The notes: generated by a model not told the origin, from the letters alone. A DNA stretch of 53,395 bases from Candidatus Bipolaricaulota bacterium (GCA_014361015.1 JACIWJ010000003.1:1-53395); one strand, 5' to 3'. Positions 37,239 to 47,500 are shown, numbered from the stretch's first letter. Program-made: numbers and translations.

Positions 37239-37244
37239 TAAGAT
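37239..37244 (+). promoter_or_regulatory. -10 box of the ROK kinase gene
   Basis: TAAGAT, 7 bases before the GTG at 37252. The predicted transcript starts on the start codon. It shares the 74-base divergent region with the PIG-L promoter. Confidence 0.45.
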
Positions 37245-37251
37245 CGGGCCC

Positions 37252-38148
37252 GTGGAGCACACGATCGGTGTGGACATCGGAGGGACCCAAACCCGGGTGG
37301 CCGCGGTAGAGGAAGGCCAGATCCTCGCCCGGCGGGCCTTTCCCACCCGCGGGATCCGCGAGGTGGAGAGAGCGATCCGGGAGGTGCTGGTCGAGGTCGG
37401 GTGGCCCCAGCCGACGGCGATCGGGGTGGGGGCGCCCGCCCCGATGGACATGCGGGCGGGGCGGATCCTCGGATGCCCTAACCTTCCCCACTGGAACGGG
37501 GTCGCTGTGACGCAGGACCTCGGGCGGGCGTTCGGCTGCCCGGTTTCCCTCGCCAACGACGCCACCTGCGCCGCGATCGGGGAGCTTGCGTACGGATGCC
37601 GGGCTCGCGACTTCGTGTACCTCACCTGGTCCACCGGCATCGGGGGCGGGGTCGTGTCCGGCGGGCGAGTGGTGTGGGGAGCGAGCGGGCAGGCAGGGGA
37701 GATCGGGCACATCGTGCTCGAGCCCGACGGGCCACCCTGCGCGTGCGGGAAGCGGGGGTGCCTGGAGGCCCTGGCGGGAGGGGCGAGCCTGGCCCGCCGC
37801 GCGGCCGCGGAGCTGGGGACTCCCCTTTCCGCCCGGGAGCTCGTCGAGCGCGCCGCCCACGACGCCGCGGCCCGCCGGCTCATCGCCAGCGCATGCCGCG
37901 CCCTGGGGCAAGGGATCGCGATCCTGTGGGAGATTCTCGAGCCGGAACGGATCGTCCTCGGCGGGGGCCTCACCGGGTCGTGGGCGACCCTCGGCCCCCA
38001 GGTCCTCTCCGCGGCCCGGGCGATGGCCCGCGGGGAGCCGCGGCTCGAGCGGACCCGCCTTGGGGACGACGTGGGCCTCCTCGGCGCCGCTGCCCTCCCC
38101 TCCCATCTCCCCACGGACTGGTGGGGGGGCTACTCCCCAAGCGCGTAG
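37252..38148 (+). CDS. ROK family sugar kinase
   Basis: 298 aa, GTG start. The ATP-binding phosphate-1 motif VDIGGTQTRVAAV is at residues ~8-20; catalytic Asp in LANDATCAA; the ROK zinc site is EIGHIVLEPDGPPCACGKRGCLEALAGG. Most likely a glucokinase or N-acetylhexosamine kinase. No helix-turn-helix precedes the kinase fold, so it is an enzyme rather than a repressor. The last 19 bases overlap the convergent secreted-protein gene. Confidence 0.88.
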   Translation: MEHTIGVDIGGTQTRVAAVEEGQILARRAFPTRGIREVERAIREVLVEVGWPQPTAIGVGAPAPMDMRAGRILGCPNLPHWNGVAVTQDLGRAFGCPVSLANDATCAAIGELAYGCRARDFVYLTWSTGIGGGVVSGGRVVWGASGQAGEIGHIVLEPDGPPCACGKRGCLEALAGGASLARRAAAELGTPLSARELVERAAHDAAARRLIASACRALGQGIAILWEILEPERIVLGGGLTGSWATLGPQVLSAARAMARGEPRLERTRLGDDVGLLGAAALPSHLPTDWWGGYSPSA

Positions 38149-39014
38149 CGCACCTCGACGGTCACCCTCTCCAGGCCGGACCCGGCGACGAGCAAGAGCA
38201 CCGACCCCTGCCATGGGCCTTGGGTCGCGGCCAGGGAGAGGCTTCCCGATGGCTCGCCCCCGGCGCGGACCGTCAGCCGGCCCTGGACACGGACCCCTGC
38301 CACCGCGGAGCCCACGACGACCGTCTGATGGGCCGGGAAGAGGGAGAGGTGCGTTTGGACGGAGAAGTACGGGGCCTCCGCCCCCAGTTCGAGGCCGATG
38401 TCGGAACCGGAAATGGAGAGGGTGGACCAGCTCGCCCCAGAGATCCCCAGTCGCAGTTCCCCATGGGGGCTGCCTCCCGGCCAAGCGAGGTTCGCGTTGA
38501 CCTCGACCCACACCGGGTCGCGATCGAGCCGACCGAACGCCCACCCCGCTGCGGTCAGGAACCGCCCGCCGAAGGCATCGACCGCCGTCACCTTCCCTCC
38601 CACCTGAACGGAGACGACCCCGAGGTCGGTCAACTCAAGGGCCTTCCAGGACCCCGCGGTGGAGAGATCCACCCGCCCCGTGGCCAGCAAACCCGCCTCC
38701 ACCCCCGCGGAGAACCCGCCCCACCCCATGGCCGCCCCGAACTGGCCACGGCGGAAGCAGCCGCAGAGGAGGTCTCCCTCGACCCGCCCCGTGAAGCCGA
38801 CCGCTCCCGCCTCCCCCGAGAGGGAGAACCACCCCGCGCTGCTCGCCTGATCCCCGACCTCGAACCTCGTCCCCACCTCCCCGTCCAGGGCGAGACCGGC
38901 CCCCGCGAACGTCAACACCGTGACGAGAAGTCCGAGCCTGTGCACCGCATGCCGCGGCGGCGCGTCCCCCCGGCGGTCGGCCCGGGCGCCACCTCCGTTC
39001 GTCATGGTCCGCAT
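38130..39014 (-). CDS. Secreted beta-strand-rich protein of unknown function
   Basis: 294 aa, family not recognised. A long basic N-region is followed by a hydrophobic core (LGLLVTVLTFAGAGLALDG) with a plausible signal-peptidase site after GLA. The mature part alternates short Gly/Ser/Val-rich strands (FSAGVEAGLLATGRVDLS, GSDIGLELGAEAPYFSVQT), as in outer-membrane barrels or surface proteins. It starts at ATG 39014 behind GGAGGAGGGAAG and overlaps the trmB stop by 13 bases, so the two are cotranscribed. Confidence 0.6.
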   Translation of the reverse strand: MRTMTNGGGARADRRGDAPPRHAVHRLGLLVTVLTFAGAGLALDGEVGTRFEVGDQASSAGWFSLSGEAGAVGFTGRVEGDLLCGCFRRGQFGAAMGWGGFSAGVEAGLLATGRVDLSTAGSWKALELTDLGVVSVQVGGKVTAVDAFGGRFLTAAGWAFGRLDRDPVWVEVNANLAWPGGSPHGELRLGISGASWSTLSISGSDIGLELGAEAPYFSVQTHLSLFPAHQTVVVGSAVAGVRVQGRLTVRAGGEPSGSLSLAATQGPWQGSVLLLVAGSGLERVTVEVRYALGE

Positions 39015-39940
39015 CTTCCCTCCTCCAGTGCCGCGGCAATCGCGGCCACGGATCGCTTCACCGCCGGTGTGCGGAACGGCACCGCCGCCCCGTCGAGCTT
39101 GACCAGCGTCTCCTCCGCCCCCCGCCGCACCGCCACCAGGTACTGCTGTTCGAACCCCTCGTCGGTGGCGAACGCGCGGAGGAGCACAGAGCCACCGTCG
39201 GGTGCGACGTAGGCATCCTTGACCACGAACGCGCCCCCCGGCCACGTCTCCTTGAGCCCGACGAGCTTCGCGACCGCCTCGGCGGTGACTGGCCTGTCGA
39301 TCCTCACATGGGGCATCGTCCCCTCCGCAATGCGCAGTGTACTCCCTTTGGTTCCCCGCTCGGCGACGAGGCGCCAGATGGGCCGTCCCTGCTCGCGCCA
39401 CTTCGCCTCGTACCGCGTGCCAGGGCCGGCGGCGCCCACCTGCGGCCCCGCGATCCGGAACCCCGCCCGCTCCAGGTTCAGGGCCGCGTCCTCCGCATAG
39501 CCCAGGACGTCCGTGACCAGCTCGCACCGCCCTCCCGGCTGGAGGACCGTGGCCAGGGTCCGGGCGAACTCCGCGTCCATCACCCTCCGCTCGGCGTGGC
39601 TCCGTTTGGGCCACGGACAGGGGAAATGGACGAACACCCGGTTCACGGTTTCATCCGGAAAGAGCTCGCGCAACGCGAACCGGCCGTCGGCGAGCGCCAG
39701 GCGAACGTGCGCCGCTCCTGCCCGGCCAAGCTTCCGTCCCGCCTTGACAACGCAGGTCAGGCTCGTCTCGAACCCGACCCAGTTCCACTCCGGACGCGCG
39801 CGGGCGGCCTCGGCGAGGAACTCTCCGTTCCCGAACCCGACCTCCACCGCCAGGGGCGCCGCCCGGCCGAACAGAGCGGCCCAGTCCGGGGGGATCTCCT
39901 CCCACCGCTCCGGTCGGACGAGGTAGGGTGCGAAGTCCAC
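39002..39940 (-). CDS. trmB: tRNA (guanine-N7)-methyltransferase with C-terminal extension
   Basis: 312 aa from the GTG at 39940, about 90 aa longer than E. coli-type TrmB. The SAM fold (VEVGFGNGEFLAEAARARP) and HFPCPWPKRSHAERRVM are clear. The signature is normally FPDPWPK; here the Asp is Cys. After residue ~215 there is an extra domain (PVTAEAVAKLVGLKETWPGG), comparable in position to the long C-terminal region of Aquifex-type TrmB. A TATGCT box lies 6 bases upstream of the start. It is followed by, and overlaps, the secreted-protein gene. Confidence 0.85.
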   Translation of the reverse strand: MDFAPYLVRPERWEEIPPDWAALFGRAAPLAVEVGFGNGEFLAEAARARPEWNWVGFETSLTCVVKAGRKLGRAGAAHVRLALADGRFALRELFPDETVNRVFVHFPCPWPKRSHAERRVMDAEFARTLATVLQPGGRCELVTDVLGYAEDAALNLERAGFRIAGPQVGAAGPGTRYEAKWREQGRPIWRLVAERGTKGSTLRIAEGTMPHVRIDRPVTAEAVAKLVGLKETWPGGAFVVKDAYVAPDGGSVLLRAFATDEGFEQQYLVAVRRGAEETLVKLDGAAVPFRTPAVKRSVAAIAAALEEGRCGP

Positions 39941-39946
39941 CCCCCA

Positions 39947-39952
39947 AGCATA
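39947..39952 (-). promoter_or_regulatory. -10 box of trmB
   Basis: TATGCT on the minus strand, 6 bases before the GTG start, predicting a leaderless message. The -35 region is weak. Confidence 0.35.
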
Positions 39953-40110
39953 CCCCCCCTCATCCGGGTACACTGGCCGCCGCCCGGAGCGTGGGCATCC
40001 CGAGAACCGATGGGACCACGGTCGGCCCACCGTGACCCGGCGCACGGGAACCTCGGTTCGGAGTGAGACCGCGGTGAGACTGGCTCAGCCCGGGTGGGAG
40101 GTGGCCCATC

Positions 40111-40938
40111 ATGCGTGAGGACTGGGTGCGCGACCTGTTCATCGAGCATGGGGACCTGTTCCAGGTCCTCCTCGAGGAGCGGTTCGCCCGGGCGGAGGGG
40201 GAGGCGCGGGGCCTTTCGGGCCTGTTCCAGGCCCACGGGATTGGCCCCGGGGCAACCGTCCTCGACCTGAGCTGCGGAGTCGGGCGCCATGCGATCCACC
40301 TCGCCAGGCTCGGGTGCCGCGTCGTGGGGGTGGACCTCTCCCCGCGGTTCATCGCGAGGGCCCGCGAACTGGCCGTGCAACACGCGGTTCAGGACCGGAC
40401 GGAGTTCCTCGTCCTCGACGAGCGTGAGGTGGAGCGGCTCGCTCCCCGGCGGTTCGACGCCGTGATCAGCATGTTCACCTCGCTTGGGTACTACGACGAG
40501 GAAACGGATGCCTCCATCCTTCGTCAGTGCCGAGCGCTCACCCGGCGAGGCGGAATCTTCGTTCTGGATACGAGCTTCCGGGAGGGAGTCGTCCGCCACT
40601 TCGCGCCCTCCGGGGCCGCCCGCGTGGGCGACCTCCTGTTGGTGGAGGAGCGCACGTTGAACCTGGAGACATCGCGGATGGAGAACGTGTGGACGTTCTT
40701 TGGGCGGACGGCCGACGGCTACCGCTTCCGCGCCGAGATCCCGTTTCGCCTTCGGATCTACGGCCTCCACGAGCTGATCGCCCTCTTCACCTCAGCGGGG
40801 TGGAAGTACCGCGCCGCGTACCGCGACTTCGAGCTGCGGGAGGCCTCGTTCGAGTCAGCGCGGCTGCTCGTCGTGGCCGAGAACCCGGAAGGCGGGGAGG
40901 CGCAAGCGGACCGCGCCTCCACTCGCGATCACGGATGA
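40111..40938 (+). CDS. Class I SAM-dependent methyltransferase
   Basis: 275 aa. Motif I VLDLSCGVGRHAIHLARLG (about residues 50-68), motif II VVGVDLSPRFIARAREL and FDAVISMFTSLGYYD mark a type-11-like methyltransferase. The C-terminal half (FRLRIYGLHELIALFTSAGWKY) is as in small-molecule methyltransferases. The substrate cannot be told. The ATG at 40111 follows GGGAGGTGG. Divergent from trmB across a 170-base gap. Confidence 0.82.
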   Translation: MREDWVRDLFIEHGDLFQVLLEERFARAEGEARGLSGLFQAHGIGPGATVLDLSCGVGRHAIHLARLGCRVVGVDLSPRFIARARELAVQHAVQDRTEFLVLDEREVERLAPRRFDAVISMFTSLGYYDEETDASILRQCRALTRRGGIFVLDTSFREGVVRHFAPSGAARVGDLLLVEERTLNLETSRMENVWTFFGRTADGYRFRAEIPFRLRIYGLHELIALFTSAGWKYRAAYRDFELREASFESARLLVVAENPEGGEAQADRASTRDHG

Positions 40939-41156
40939 GCGCAACCGAGGCGGAAACGGCACCGCCCGATCGATCGCGGGCTGCGCGCGAGGGCGGGACG
41001 ACCCCCAATCCATGGCGTTCCGCGGGGAGCTGGAGAGGGTCCGGCCGATCGTGCCCGGGGAGATGATCGAGACGGGGCGCCCCACCGCCTGGCTCGCATA
41101 GGGGCCGGGGGGTCCGGGGACCGAGCGAGCGGAGCGACCACCCGAGCCCGGGGGCG
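40939..41156. other. Convergent intergenic region
   Basis: 218 bases between the methyltransferase and the O-antigen ligase-like gene. It holds only a 29-codon open frame (41012-41101, + strand) with no ribosome site and several GC-rich inverted repeats around 41105-41150 that could end transcription from either side; no U-rich tract accompanies them. Confidence 0.3.
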
Positions 41157-43340
41157 TCAGGGGATCTGGCCGAGGATCCACTCGATCTGTCGCCTCAGTT
41201 CGCGGAGGCGGGCCTCCTCCGCGCGCAGCTCCCCGAGGCGCGCCAGGGACACCGCCGTCCCGTACTCGGTTTGAAGCTTCTTCTCCTTCGCCGCGACGAC
41301 GGCGAGCGCCCGTTCGTAGTGGGTGCGGGCCTCCTCCCACAGGTACCGCAGCCGGGCGATCTCGCCGAGCTGGAAGTAGGCCCACTCGTAGTCCCGGTCC
41401 AGGGCCAGCACCTCCTCGAGCCGTCGCTGGGCGGCGACGAGGTCCCCTTCGTGGAGGTCGGCGATCGCGAGGAGGTAGCGGGCATCGCGCTCCATCGTCC
41501 GTGGAGGGAGCGTGGCGAGGAGCTCCTCGAGGAGGGCCCGCGCCTCCCCGATCTCCCCGAGCTTGAGGTCGACCGACGCGAGCTGGAGGTACAGGTTCTC
41601 CGGGACGTAGCGGTCGAGGCAGGCACGGAACGCGGCCTGAGCGGCCGGGAAGTCGCCGGCCTCGGCGTGGGCGGCGCCGAGCCAGTACAGGCTCGCCCGG
41701 GGATAGAAGTCGAGTTCCACCGCCCGCGCGAGCTGCCGACGGGCAAGCGTCACGTCGCCGTAGCCCAGGGACACCCGACCCGCCAGAAGGTACCCATCGG
41801 CGATCATGTCCCGCACCGCGATGACGGAGACGACAACCGCGAACACGGACACAAAGGCCGCGGTCAGCTTGAGCCCGCGGCCGCGGAGGAAGACCCGGAG
41901 GTCCCCCACCGGGCCATAGCGGGGGGACAGCGCGAGCCCGAGGAGGACCACGAACACCAGGCTCGATGCCGGGAGGTGGAACGGGAACGTGGGAACGGCG
42001 TGGACGAGGATCGCCACGAGCCCTCCTCCGAGGAGGAGGAGCTCGATCCGCTTCGCTGGATCGCGCTGAGAGCTCACCCGCCGCAGGCCGAGGTAGCCGA
42101 GGAGGCCGATCCCAGCGAGGAGGACCAGCGCCCCGACCGTTCCCATCTCCGCGGCGACCTGGACGTACTCGTTGTGGGCCTGATCTGCCCTGGGGAACGG
42201 GAACGCGTAGTCCGCGCCCCGCGGGGAGGCGAGGAAGGAGGGCTTGTACGGGACGAAGTGGACCTTGTACCCGCCGAGGCCGACCCCGAACAGGGGCCGG
42301 TCGCGCCACATCTCGTAGCCCACCCACAGGTCCCACGCCCGCACCGCCCCCGACTGACGCTCCCAGAGCTGGCGTACCCCGGCGAGGGGGGTGGTGGCAG
42401 GGACGAGGAGCACGACCGCGGCGAGGAGGAGGGCTCCGGTGGGGATCCAGAGGAGGGGGATCCGGCGGAGGAGCCTCGCCAGCCCGGCCACGGCGGTCAG
42501 GGCGAGCGCGAGGACCGCCGCGTAGATCAGGCCCTGAACCCCGAGGACCCCGCCCAGGGCAGCGACCCCCACCGCCACGGCGGCTCCCCACCGGGGCCAC
42601 GAGCCCCCGTTGGCCGACCAGAACCCTACTCCGAACGCAACGAACGCGAGCCCGGCCCCGAGGCCCAGTCGCACCCCGACCTGCCGGGTGAGGAGCGTCA
42701 CCGCCAGGACGAGCCCCACCCCCGCGAGCGCGGGGACCCATGTCCATGGCCGCCGCAGCCGGACGAGGAGGATCCCCGCGGGGAGGACGAGATAGGAGAG
42801 GAACCCTGCCAGGAACTGGCGGTTCCCCATCGTGGCGATCATCGGGTCCTCCGCCGCCCCGGGGGCCACGCCCAGGTGCTGCAGGAGCCCAAACAGCGCG
42901 TTCCCAACCCCCGCCACGACCAGGGCGCCAAGGAGGAGGACGATCTCCCGGTCCCCTAGGGGGGCGTTCACCACGAGGAGGAAGATGAACCCGAAGTAGA
43001 GGATGAGGGTCGCCGACTGGAGGACGACCGGGGCGGGGGTCCTCCCGGAGAGGGAGAGGAGGGAGGCGAGGAGAAGGGCCGGGAGGACGGGGAACAGCCA
43101 GCTCAGCTCGACCCTCACCTCCCGGCGGGGCAGGGCCTCCACCGCCCACAGGAGGAGGAGGAGCGACACGAACACGAGGGTGTAGATCGTCTTCGTGTAC
43201 CCGTACTCCGTGTTCCACGGCGAGAAGAAGAGGGGCATCGTGAGGAGGAAGGCCACCAGGGCCCAGAGCCGGAGCCGCGACCACCGCGCCGCACGTCGCG
43301 ACGGAGGAGGGATCCGCTTCTCGTCCTTCCGCTTCGGCAC
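41157..43340 (-). CDS. O-antigen ligase/polymerase-like membrane protein with TPR domain
   Basis: 727 aa from the GTG at 43340. After a basic N-terminus come about twelve TM helices. A periplasmic loop with GYEMWRDRPLFGVGLGGYKVHF, then QAHNEYVQVAAEMGTVG, is the Wzy_C/O-antigen ligase signature. From about residue 500 the soluble C-terminal part consists of TPR-like helical pairs (RASLYWLGAAHAEAGDFPAAQAAFR, and similar). It likely joins or polymerises surface glycans, or glycosylates proteins. A TAGAAT box lies 5 bases before the start. Confidence 0.8.
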   Translation of the reverse strand: MPKRKDEKRIPPPSRRAARWSRLRLWALVAFLLTMPLFFSPWNTEYGYTKTIYTLVFVSLLLLLWAVEALPRREVRVELSWLFPVLPALLLASLLSLSGRTPAPVVLQSATLILYFGFIFLLVVNAPLGDREIVLLLGALVVAGVGNALFGLLQHLGVAPGAAEDPMIATMGNRQFLAGFLSYLVLPAGILLVRLRRPWTWVPALAGVGLVLAVTLLTRQVGVRLGLGAGLAFVAFGVGFWSANGGSWPRWGAAVAVGVAALGGVLGVQGLIYAAVLALALTAVAGLARLLRRIPLLWIPTGALLLAAVVLLVPATTPLAGVRQLWERQSGAVRAWDLWVGYEMWRDRPLFGVGLGGYKVHFVPYKPSFLASPRGADYAFPFPRADQAHNEYVQVAAEMGTVGALVLLAGIGLLGYLGLRRVSSQRDPAKRIELLLLGGGLVAILVHAVPTFPFHLPASSLVFVVLLGLALSPRYGPVGDLRVFLRGRGLKLTAAFVSVFAVVVSVIAVRDMIADGYLLAGRVSLGYGDVTLARRQLARAVELDFYPRASLYWLGAAHAEAGDFPAAQAAFRACLDRYVPENLYLQLASVDLKLGEIGEARALLEELLATLPPRTMERDARYLLAIADLHEGDLVAAQRRLEEVLALDRDYEWAYFQLGEIARLRYLWEEARTHYERALAVVAAKEKKLQTEYGTAVSLARLGELRAEEARLRELRRQIEWILGQIP

Positions 43341-43345
43341 GCGCC

Positions 43346-43375
43346 ATTCTACCGGCGGGGGGGAGCTGTGGACAA
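43346..43375 (-). promoter_or_regulatory. Promoter of the O-antigen ligase-like gene
   Basis: On the minus strand TTGTCC (43375-43370), 18 bases, TAGAAT (43351-43346), then 5 bases to the GTG. It lies inside the 3' end of the upstream flavoprotein gene and predicts a leaderless message. Confidence 0.42.
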
Positions 43376-44520
43376 ACCGCCACCCCGCTCGCGTGCCACC
43401 CAGCCGCCCACGGCGCGCACCACCGGGAACAGCGCCCCCCACGCGCTGGGATGCGACAGCAGGGCCCGCACGAGGCGGGACGGCCGATCGATGTCCCCCG
43501 CGGCGGCCACGAGGCGGTGAACCGCGGGGCGGTCCAGAGCCAGCACGATCCGGTCCAGTTCCCGGTCCGCAAGGAAAAACGCGCGCCGCCCCTGGAGGCC
43601 GAACGCGATCTCCTCTCCGAGCTCGGCCCGCCAGCGGGCCTCGTAGGCCGGGAGGGCGTCCGCCCCACCGGCCGCGACCTCGCCCGCGATCCGCGCCGCG
43701 ATCGCCCCGAACAGGAGCCCTCCGCCCGAGAGGGGTTTCACCTGCCCCGCCGCGTCCCCCACGACGAGGGCCCGCCCCGCGGACGTCGTCGCGGGCGGGC
43801 CGATGGGGATGAGTCCGCCCTCCCGACGGAGGACGCGCCGACCCGCAAAGCGGCTGGCCACGAACCGATCGAGGAGGGGGAACGCTTCGCGCCCGGCCAC
43901 GGTGAGGAGCCCCACCCTCACCACGCCCTCCCCGGCCGGCACGACCCAGGCGAACCCGCCGGGGGCGACCCTGCTCCCCAGGTGGACCTCGACCCGATCC
44001 TCAGCCCCCGGAGCCTCGACCTCGGCCTGCACCCCGACCAGGAGCTCCCCCGGCGAGGGGAGACCCACCCAGCGGCGGACGGCGCTCGCCGCCCCATCGG
44101 CCGCGACCAGGACCCCGAACTCCACCGCCCCCCCCGTCGTGTGGAGGCGGCGGCCACTCAGCCCCACCGCGGTGGCCGGGCTCCACACCTCCGCCCCCGC
44201 CTCGGCCGCCCGTTCGAGGAGCCAGCGGTCGAGCCCCCGCCGATCGAGCACGTAGCCCCTCACGTCGGGGGCGCGAAACTCGACGACCGCTCCCCCCGGG
44301 GCCACCACCCGTACCGCGCGGAGATCGCGCAGCACCAACCGCGGGGGGAGGGCGAGGAGGTCCAGCGTGGTCGGCCCGACGAGGCCCGTGCACCGCGGCG
44401 GCCGGTGGGGAGAGCGCTCGACCACGAGGACCCGCGCCCCAGCCCGTGCGGCGGCGCGCGCCGCGACCGCGCCCCCCGGCCCGCCCCCGACCCGACCACG
44501 ACCACCCCATACCGTCCCAC
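43349..44520 (-). pseudogene. Geranylgeranyl-reductase-family flavoprotein, frameshifted at the N-terminus
   Basis: FAD-dependent oxidoreductase of the geranylgeranyl reductase family, which saturates isoprenoid chains. The body is intact: RAGARVLVVERSPHRPPRCTG, FGVLVAADGAASAVRRWVG, and the second FAD motif GRALVVGDAAGQVKPLSGGGL. The start of the FAD fold is split between frames: GTG at 44520 gives GRYGVVVVG, but GGGPGGAVAARAAARAG continues in another frame. Removing one copy of a 5-base duplication (44487-44496) restores a perfect VVVVGGGPGGAVAAR. Either a real lesion or a sequence error. Confidence 0.75.
44487..44496. repeat. 5-bp tandem duplication disrupting the flavoprotein frame
   Basis: CCGAC-CCGAC on the plus strand. 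It lies exactly in the codons for the FAD glycine loop, and deleting one copy rejoins the two frames with the family consensus. Confidence 0.8.
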
Positions 44521-44526
44521 GCCCCG

Positions 44527-44532
44527 ATTCTG
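44527..44532 (-). promoter_or_regulatory. -10-like box of the flavoprotein gene
   Basis: CAGAAT on the minus strand, 6 bases before the GTG at 44520; same close spacing as other units in this window. Confidence 0.3.
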
Positions 44533-44585
44533 CGGCCGGCTCCCCCGCGACGCACCCGAGGAGGCCCGCACGGGGCGACGTGCGA

Positions 44586-47500
44586 TCAGATCCGCCCGGA
44601 TCCGTACCGGCGGTACAGGACCCACGCGTCCGGGCCCCGCTGAAACCCAAGGTCGTTGAGGACCCGTTCGATCGGGGATCCCAGCACCGATGCCCCGTTC
44701 CAGGTGCGCACCCTCAGCCTCCGCAGCGGTCCGGCGACGAGCGCGGGGAGGAGGGCGAGGGCGTGGCGGAGCGCGTCGGGCGCCAGCTCGCCCAGCGGGG
44801 TCAGCCGTTCCCCCGCTCCCTCGACAGCGAGGATCGGCGCGCCCCCGCGGAGGACGAGGTACGTCCCTGGCCCGCGGCGGAGGCGCCACTCCGGGTGGGA
44901 GGGGCTCACGACGGGGAAGGGGGCCCCCGCCCCGTACAGCACCGCGGGGTCGGACGCGGGCACGAGCGCGTAGCCCTCCCCGCCGCGCTCCAGCTGAGGC
45001 AGCACCTCCGCCCAGGCGAACTGAGCTCCGGCGAGACCGTCGACGAAGGCCCCCCGGGCGAGCTCCCCCCTCCACTCGAGGCGGCGGAGGAGGGGGTAGA
45101 CCTCGCTCCACGGGGCGGCGGCCCCGTCGAGGGCGAGGATCCCCCGGGAGAGGATCCCGTAGCGGGAGAGGAGCAGCCGCACGAGGCACCCCCGCTCTCC
45201 GTCCGTGAGGGGCCCGCTCGGCACGGGGACGAGGGACCACCTCCCGCCGCCCCCTGGCCAGACCCGCGCCTTCCCGGGCCTCGCCGGAGGAGGTCCCGCC
45301 TGGAGGGGGGCCAGCCCGTCGTGGGTCACCCGCCCCACGCGGGCCAGTTCCCACAACAGCGACGCGCAACGAACCGCGGGGATCCCCACGTCCCCGGCGA
45401 GCTCAACGAGGAAGCTCGCTCCCCGCTTGGCCAGGGACCCTCGGAGCCGCTCCGCCTCCGGGGGAAGGTCGGCCTCCGCCGGGGGAGGATAGGCCTTCCC
45501 CAGCCAGGGCAGGTCCTCGCGCCGCAGGAACGCGACCGCGATGTCCTTCCCCGGCCCGGGCCGGCCCACCCACAGGTACTCCCCGGTCGCGAGGAGATCC
45601 GCCACCCAACCTTCCCGGTACCCCTCCACCCGCGCCGGCAACGTTTCCTCGTTCCACTGTGCCCACGGGAGCGCGATCCCTTGGAGCTCGCGCAGGACCT
45701 GGGCCACACCCTCGGGCCCGCGGAGGCGGGCCGCGGGGGTCCGGTGCTGGTGGCCAAGGAGGAACGCTTGGAGGTCGGCGGGGCGGCGGGGGAGGATCCG
45801 GGCCCGGCGCAGGGCGAGGGTGAGGCGGCGCAGCCGGTCGAGGGCTCCCCGCTGGGTCCACGCCCTCTCCCCCCGCCAGGTCACGGCCACGAACGGGGCC
45901 CCGCTCACCGCGTCCTCGATCGTCTCCGCGGGGAACGGGTACCGATCGCAGAGCTGGGAGAGGGTGACGAGCGCTCGGCTCCCGGCCCAGCGGCGCACGA
46001 TGGCGACCTGAGCCTCCCCGTCCCCGGCGAGGGCCGCGCGGTAGAGGGGAAGGTCGTCCCCAGCCACGATCCGCTCCGGAGGGACGGATCCAGGGATCGC
46101 CACCCGCGCCAGGGACCCGGTGGCCAGGAGCTCCGCCGCCGCGGCCCGCGCCGCGGGGGAGGCGATCCGAGACAGCTCCCCGTCCGCCAGGTCCCCCGCG
46201 CGCTGCACATGGGCGAGGACCTCGGCGCCGGTGCGGGCCTCCTGCACCGCCCCACCCAGCTCCCGCTGCAGCCGCTCCAGCGCCCCGGGATCGAGCCACT
46301 CCGCGAGGTCCCGGCCGGGCAGGGCGAGGAGGTCGTCCTCGGCCCGGCCGGTGGGGACGGGCCCCGGCTTGGGCTCGTCCCACTGGTAGAGGTAGGCGGC
46401 CTGGAACTCCCAGAGCAGCGAGGAGCAGAACGGCGACGGGGTCAGGGCCTGGCGGAGGGCAAGCTCGACCTGGCCGGTCGCCAGCCTGCGCAGCCAGTCC
46501 CGTACCTCCGCCAACGGGAGGACGTCGTGGAGGATCTCCCGGTACGTCTCGGTGACGATGGGGAACCCAGGCCGGGCGCGGGCCGCGTCGAGGAGGTCGC
46601 GGGCGGAAAGCCGCCTCAGCCAGAGCGGCGTGCGTCTTCCCGGCCGGTCCCGGGGGAGGAGGAGGGCCCGCCCCGCGTTCTCCCGGAACCGGAGCCCGAA
46701 CAGGGGCGAGTTCGCCAGCTCGCCCAGGACCAGCCTCTCCACCTCGTGGGGCTGCACGCTCTGGATGAGGGCGACGGCGCGGGAGAACGGGACCTGGGTC
46801 AGCCGGAACAGGATCCCGGAGTCCCCGTGGAGGGAGTCGGGCTGGATCCCTTCCTCTTCCCGGAACCGAGCGAGGATCGCCAGTCGCAGCGCGAGGTGGA
46901 ATCGCCGCCCGTACGGGGTGAGGACAGCAAGGCGCATCCCCCCCGCCTCGTCGGGGAACCCCTCGATCACGGCCCGCCGGTCGGTGGGCACCGCTCCCCT
47001 CTCCCACTGGCCCGCAACGTACTGGACGAGGTTCATCGCCGCCGGCGGATCGAGGGAGCACTCCTCCTCGAGCCAGGCGGCGAGGTCGGGGTCGGCGAGC
47101 CGGGCCTCGATCTCGCGCGCGAGCTCTCCCACCCGGGCCCCGAGGTGGACGTCGCGGCCGTAGGCCTCCCCCTTCCAGAACGGGACCTTGGCCGGGCCCT
47201 CCCCAGGGGCGACGACGACGCGGTCGTGGGTGATGTCGAGGATCCGCCACCGGTTCGTCCCCAGCACGACGACTTCCCCGGTCCGCGCCTCGTACACGAA
47301 CTCCTCGTCGAGCTCCCCGATCCTGTCCCCTCCTTCCGTGTACACCCCGTACTGCCCCGTGTCCGGGATTGCCCCACCGCCCGTGAGGGCGAGGCTCCGG
47401 GTTCCAGGAAGGGGTTGGACGACGCCGTGCACCCGGTCCCAGACGAGGCGCGGTCGAACCGCCCACGGCCCGGCCCCGCGCTCCGCGAGCATCCGCAGTA

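Noticed and set aside
41012-41101. 29-codon open frame starting MAFRGELERVRPIVPG
   Set aside because: No ribosome-binding site, no recognised family, and short enough to arise by chance in GC-rich DNA.
44487-44496. Programmed -1 frameshift as an explanation for the split flavoprotein
   Set aside because: There is no slippery heptamer with a downstream structure; a perfect 5-bp duplication explains the break exactly.
43349-44650. Long N-terminal extension of the flavoprotein starting upstream at 44650
   Set aside because: The added residues are low-complexity and replace the FAD-binding strand; the disrupted start at 44520 fits the family.
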